From: Jackrogersella multiformis
Lineage: Eukaryota > Ascomycota > Sordariomycetes > Xylariales > Hypoxylaceae
DNA: 64,000 nt
Assembly (NCBI GenBank): GCA_902806575.1
Contig: CADCXD010000009.1
Span: 1,736,001-1,800,000, forward strand
Reading direction: 5' to 3'
A program made the position numbers and the translations under genes. Below, one piece after another: positions 60,471-64,000 of this stretch; within the stretch, counting starts at the first letter, position 1; every line of letters starts with the position of its first letter. The notes beneath the pieces are model-generated. The model saw only the letters and a list, made by a program, of their open reading frames with translations, was not told the DNA's origin and did not search any database.

Positions 60471-62699
60471 TTGTGGCCCGAGTGGAATATAACGTTATGT
60501 TTATTTTAAGCAACCCCTGCGGCGATTCCCCTTTCCATATCGCCACAACTAGTTCTCACGCTGCCGTGGCGAACTATACACACTAGCGACCAGAAGACCC
60601 AACTATGGTCACCATCTAGCCTCAAATAGCCACCTAGAAGGTTACCGTAAAGAAACAGCTTCTACATCATGATGGTCGGCTACCCCTGAGTAGGTACCTT
60701 CTATGGCCGAGAGAGCGACGTCAAGTAGAGATGGGGTTCGTATCCACACTTCTATGGGAACGCCACTGAAGAAATCAAAGTGGACGACGTGTCTTGGTTG
60801 GATATCCTGTAAACCACTCAATTCGCGTAGAGCCCTGGGTTGGCAGCCACAAACTCTATCTAAAGCAATGGTTTGAGTACAACGTCGAAAGCGGTAAACA
60901 AGGAGGGGGGGCCTAAAAACATGGCCGACGATTATGGGAGGAGTTGAAGCTAATGTACACGAATACAATTCCAAGACTCTAGTGACTGATAAGCAAGGCA
61001 GAATATGCGAACAGGGTTTGATTCGTCGAAGAAATGCGTCTGGAGATGGTCAGGGCCCACGGATTTTCCTCCCGTGCACCTTCAGCAAGAAGGCTTGCAT
61101 ATGGACTGCTTGTCAATCCTTCGGACACTTTGGTTCTTCACTCGAGTCGCTTCCATACTTAGCAATAGAGCCTAGGCGCTGTCACCCCCTAGTCAGTTGT
61201 ATCCCCTCCTAGGCACGAGAGATATTGACACATACATATGTACATACAACATGACATGCATATACTGTGTTTATTCTGAGACTTCTGTACACATTCTGGA
61301 GATAGATAACTTGTATTGGTGGCAGAGGTGATGTAACTTAACGATAACCTCCCTGACTCTTTGGATCCGAATCCAAGTACATAGATACATATTATCCTCA
61401 CTAGATCCCGCCGCCACTAAACACACTCCAATTCTTGATCCTTCTACGATTAGACTGAATATTGAACTCTGCTGTGAAATGAGACGTCATCCAGAGAGAA
61501 AACCGGTGAGGTCCCCGGGCACGATGATCAACATGCGCGTGCAAAGTAGACAACCAATCGGAGTATGCATGATCGACATTTCAGGCCGCGCTATTTGGTA
61601 GCTCTAGGAAATCCTAAACTCCGTATTATGGGAGTCCGAATAGATCCACAGCTGAGCTACCTCAAAATGTGTTATTCTGCATTATTGAAGCTTGTCTTCA
61701 ACGATATACAAGACATTTTGACGTACGTAGGTTCGATCGTGGCGGCATACTGTTGAAGAAAACCAAGTGATCAGGTTTTCTGTAATTATTGGTAGGTAGA
61801 AAGTAGCCTTTAGTTGCCTAACGTTAGACCAACCATCTAGGTTAAACATCCCCCACAAGTAATAATTACAGTAATTACTTTGGTATGCTTAAGGTCACGT
61901 AATCCTCTGAGTGCGACCTAAGTTCCATTGAACGGAGACACTGAAAATAGGGATCTTATCCATGATTCTTGTCAATTTCGTTAAATTATTGAAACTGTCG
62001 AAAATTTAAAGGGGATATTAACACTGAGGCTAAACCCTACTTCTAGCGCTCACTAAATTAGCACCGTCGCCCCAACTTCTTTTGTATATGGCAGTCTCGT
62101 TATCAGTAAGGGGAATCTAGATTCTAGAAAACCATGATATTACTAATGACATAAAGTGGCTTGCAGTTTGGGGGTAGGTAGACGTAAGCTTAGATCCCCT
62201 TACTACCTGGAGCCCCTGAAAGGTAAATTCCGTGTCAGCATCGCAAGGAAGAAGTCGAGACCCAATAAGGCAACAAGGCAAGAAGGCCTTGACACTCTTA
62301 GCATTTGCTAAGACATTATTTATCGTAGGGTCCTCTTTCTAATGGATATTGGTCATCTTAACTCCAAGAATAATTCTATTAATTTCGAATATGAAGACGC
62401 GAGGCAGGTAATGTAGGTACATATTGTCGGCTCCCGCACCTTGCCGTAATAAATTCATTCAGTTTATTTGATATTTAAGCTTGAAGGAAGCCACATATAG
62501 TGTGGGACTGCCGTTCGGATTTAGAACAAGGCACATCAAGTACTGTGTATTCTAATAGCCAGGATACTGTCTGTAGGTGAGACCACGCCGGTTGAAACTC
62601 TAGCGCAGTTTAAATGTAGCAATGGGAGTACAAAGAAGTGCAATTCTGTCTAAGGAAGTTGTATAATTTGACGGACTGGGTTCCTTAGCCCACCTAGGT

Positions 62700-64000
62700 A
62701 TGTATGGTCTAAGCCACGGTTCTAAGGAGTCCTGTCGATACTCAAGACAATTGAGTGTATAAGGCTGTACATATTGATATCAAAAAATAATAACAATGTG
62801 CTTGATTTCTAAATTATATTGAAGGTATTTGGATTCATATGTAAGACTGTATAATTAATTAACCTAAGTTAAAGAGAGGTATTTTATTGTCTATAAATTA
62901 GATTAGGTTAATAGGGTTGGAGATGCAATGATTATAGAGAACAGCGTATAGTATATAGTAAGTGACATAATTAACCTCCATAAAGTATCCTGGCTCTTGA
63001 TGACCAAGAACAACTGTAAATTCATGTTAGCCTTAATAGCTTCAATTAGATCCAAACCCAAGAATATACCACTTACGTTACCTACCTAGGCTAGGTAAGT
63101 ACCAAGGTATGTATTATATATGGAAACATTCAAACTTCTTAATTCAATTATGGTTATCATGACACTTATACCTAGGTAGTTAAGGCATATGCCATCATGC
63201 CAATACTAATCAAGTGATTGTTCGATTCTGTTTTATCGGCGTGTTACTCTTAAGTGTCTTGATTTCAAATGAATTGCTTAAGCTTATATCTTCAATAAGA
63301 GTTAACATGTGCTTTTAACAGTAATTTATTTGAACTGACTTGTGCCATATACAACCAATGATACTAATACGCATTACATTTTTGTTGACACTTTATAGCT
63401 TATAAGTTACCTAGGTAAATGTAGAAAATCCCTTGTTTATATTGACTCGAAAGTTTCGATGTAATACGAGTTCTACAGGCTAAAATTTTGAGGCTATTAT
63501 AAAAGTAATAGGTAATTATATGATATTATATTTTATTAATATTTAAATCACGGAAAATGTTACATAGCAAATCATGTTAATATAACACCAGAAAATATTT
63601 CCTCTCTTATTATATCCCCTTTACCCCTTACCCCTATTTAAACTAACCCTTACGTTTTCCTGTAATTATTGTAATAATATATGTAAAACTTATTCTATAT
63701 AATACCTATGTAATTATACTTAATAATACGAGTTATCAATTAAAGTTACTGTTAAATGTAAAGCCTTAAAATATTCTTCTATATTAACGAGACACACGAA
63801 AGGCGTATAAGTAGTGTTTATAAGTGTGAAGTATGCCTTAGCAGTGAGTATAAATCTACAAATTTCTCAAAACTTACTTCATCTTATAACTCTAGTACCT
63901 ATAAAGTTACAGGGAGTAAACAAGAGCTCATCAGATTCCAATTAAAGGTAGCTAGCACAATCTTAGGTATAAAGTAATTGACACGTGCTTCTCACTTCAA
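62700..64000. other. AT-rich window end
   Basis: AT-rich to the edge of the window, most strongly at 63480-63800. It contains a C-rich stretch near 63610-63655 that is not a telomeric array. Confidence 0.35.

Larger units (their letters stand above)
51085..64000. other. 13-kb region without a supported gene
   Basis: Starts with the presumed promoter of the zinc-finger gene. The rest has only short frames, several opened by TTG rather than ATG, and none with a domain. TACCTAGG-family clusters are densest here: 52047-52076, 52603-52668, 53022-53053, 54064-54112, 54440-54475, 55332-55349, 55413-55447, 56089-56124, 56586-56624, 56738-56766, 57644-57670, 57992-58009 and 63077-63102. Strongly AT-rich stretches lie at about 59000-60470 and 62700-64000. 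Confidence 0.4.

Noticed and set aside
60642..60974. 110-aa minus-strand frame
   Set aside because: It opens with TTG instead of ATG and has no recognised domain. It may be a relic, but I cannot support it.
63605..63655. C-rich stretch resembling telomeric repeats
   Set aside because: The units vary and are not CCCTAA tandems; it is a short C-rich tract in AT-rich DNA.
1..64000. rRNA genes, CRISPR arrays, bacterial operons or a secondary-metabolite cluster
   Set aside because: None seen. The genes are spliced, fungal and functionally unrelated, and no 5S, snRNA or array pattern was recognised by eye.

Overview
The window looks like nuclear DNA of a filamentous ascomycete (Pezizomycotina, most likely a Sordariomycete). 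The genes have short GT-AG introns, several with a CTAAC or CTGAC branch point a few bases before the acceptor. The proteins are eukaryotic and fungal: Chs5, Las17/WASP, Mcm1, a Ctr copper transporter, XPF, eIF1A, a tetraspanin and a C2H2 regulator. Intergenic DNA is studded with the palindromic motif TACCTAGG/CCTAGGTA, which I associate loosely with some Sordariomycete genomes. I cannot name the species.

The left third (about 2-22 kb) is gene-rich. In order: a short-chain dehydrogenase (+), CHS5 (-), an unknown, possibly mitochondrial protein (-), eIF1A (+), Las17/WASP (-), a conserved-looking 71-aa protein (-), the XPF nuclease (+), an 86-aa small membrane protein (-) and a tetraspanin (-). 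Spliced models are given for all but the dehydrogenase and the unknown protein, which are single-exon. They rest on matching frames across GT-AG introns and recognisable domains on both sides.

The right two thirds are gene-poor. Only three convincing genes lie in about 42 kb: an MCM1-type MADS-box factor (31.4-32.3 kb, +), a Ctr copper transporter (37.2-37.9 kb, -) and a two-finger C2H2 regulator resembling FlbC (49.7-51.1 kb, -). At 41.2-42.5 kb lies a decayed retrotransposon gag with nonsense codons and frameshifts. The rest is non-coding: AT-rich islands near 28, 39.5-40.3, 59-60.4 and 62.7-64 kb, microsatellites, and clusters of the palindromic motif. The last 12.9 kb (51.1-64 kb) has no gene I can defend.

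The genes do not form a pathway or a biosynthetic cluster. They are mostly housekeeping functions: polarised secretion and actin (Chs5, WASP), translation initiation (eIF1A), DNA repair (XPF), metal uptake (Ctr) and transcriptional control (Mcm1, FlbC-like). The observations most worth following are the dispersed self-complementary TACCTAGG family, a 29-nt terminal exon that alone encodes the acidic Arp2/3-binding tail of WASP, and the nonsense-riddled gag relic.
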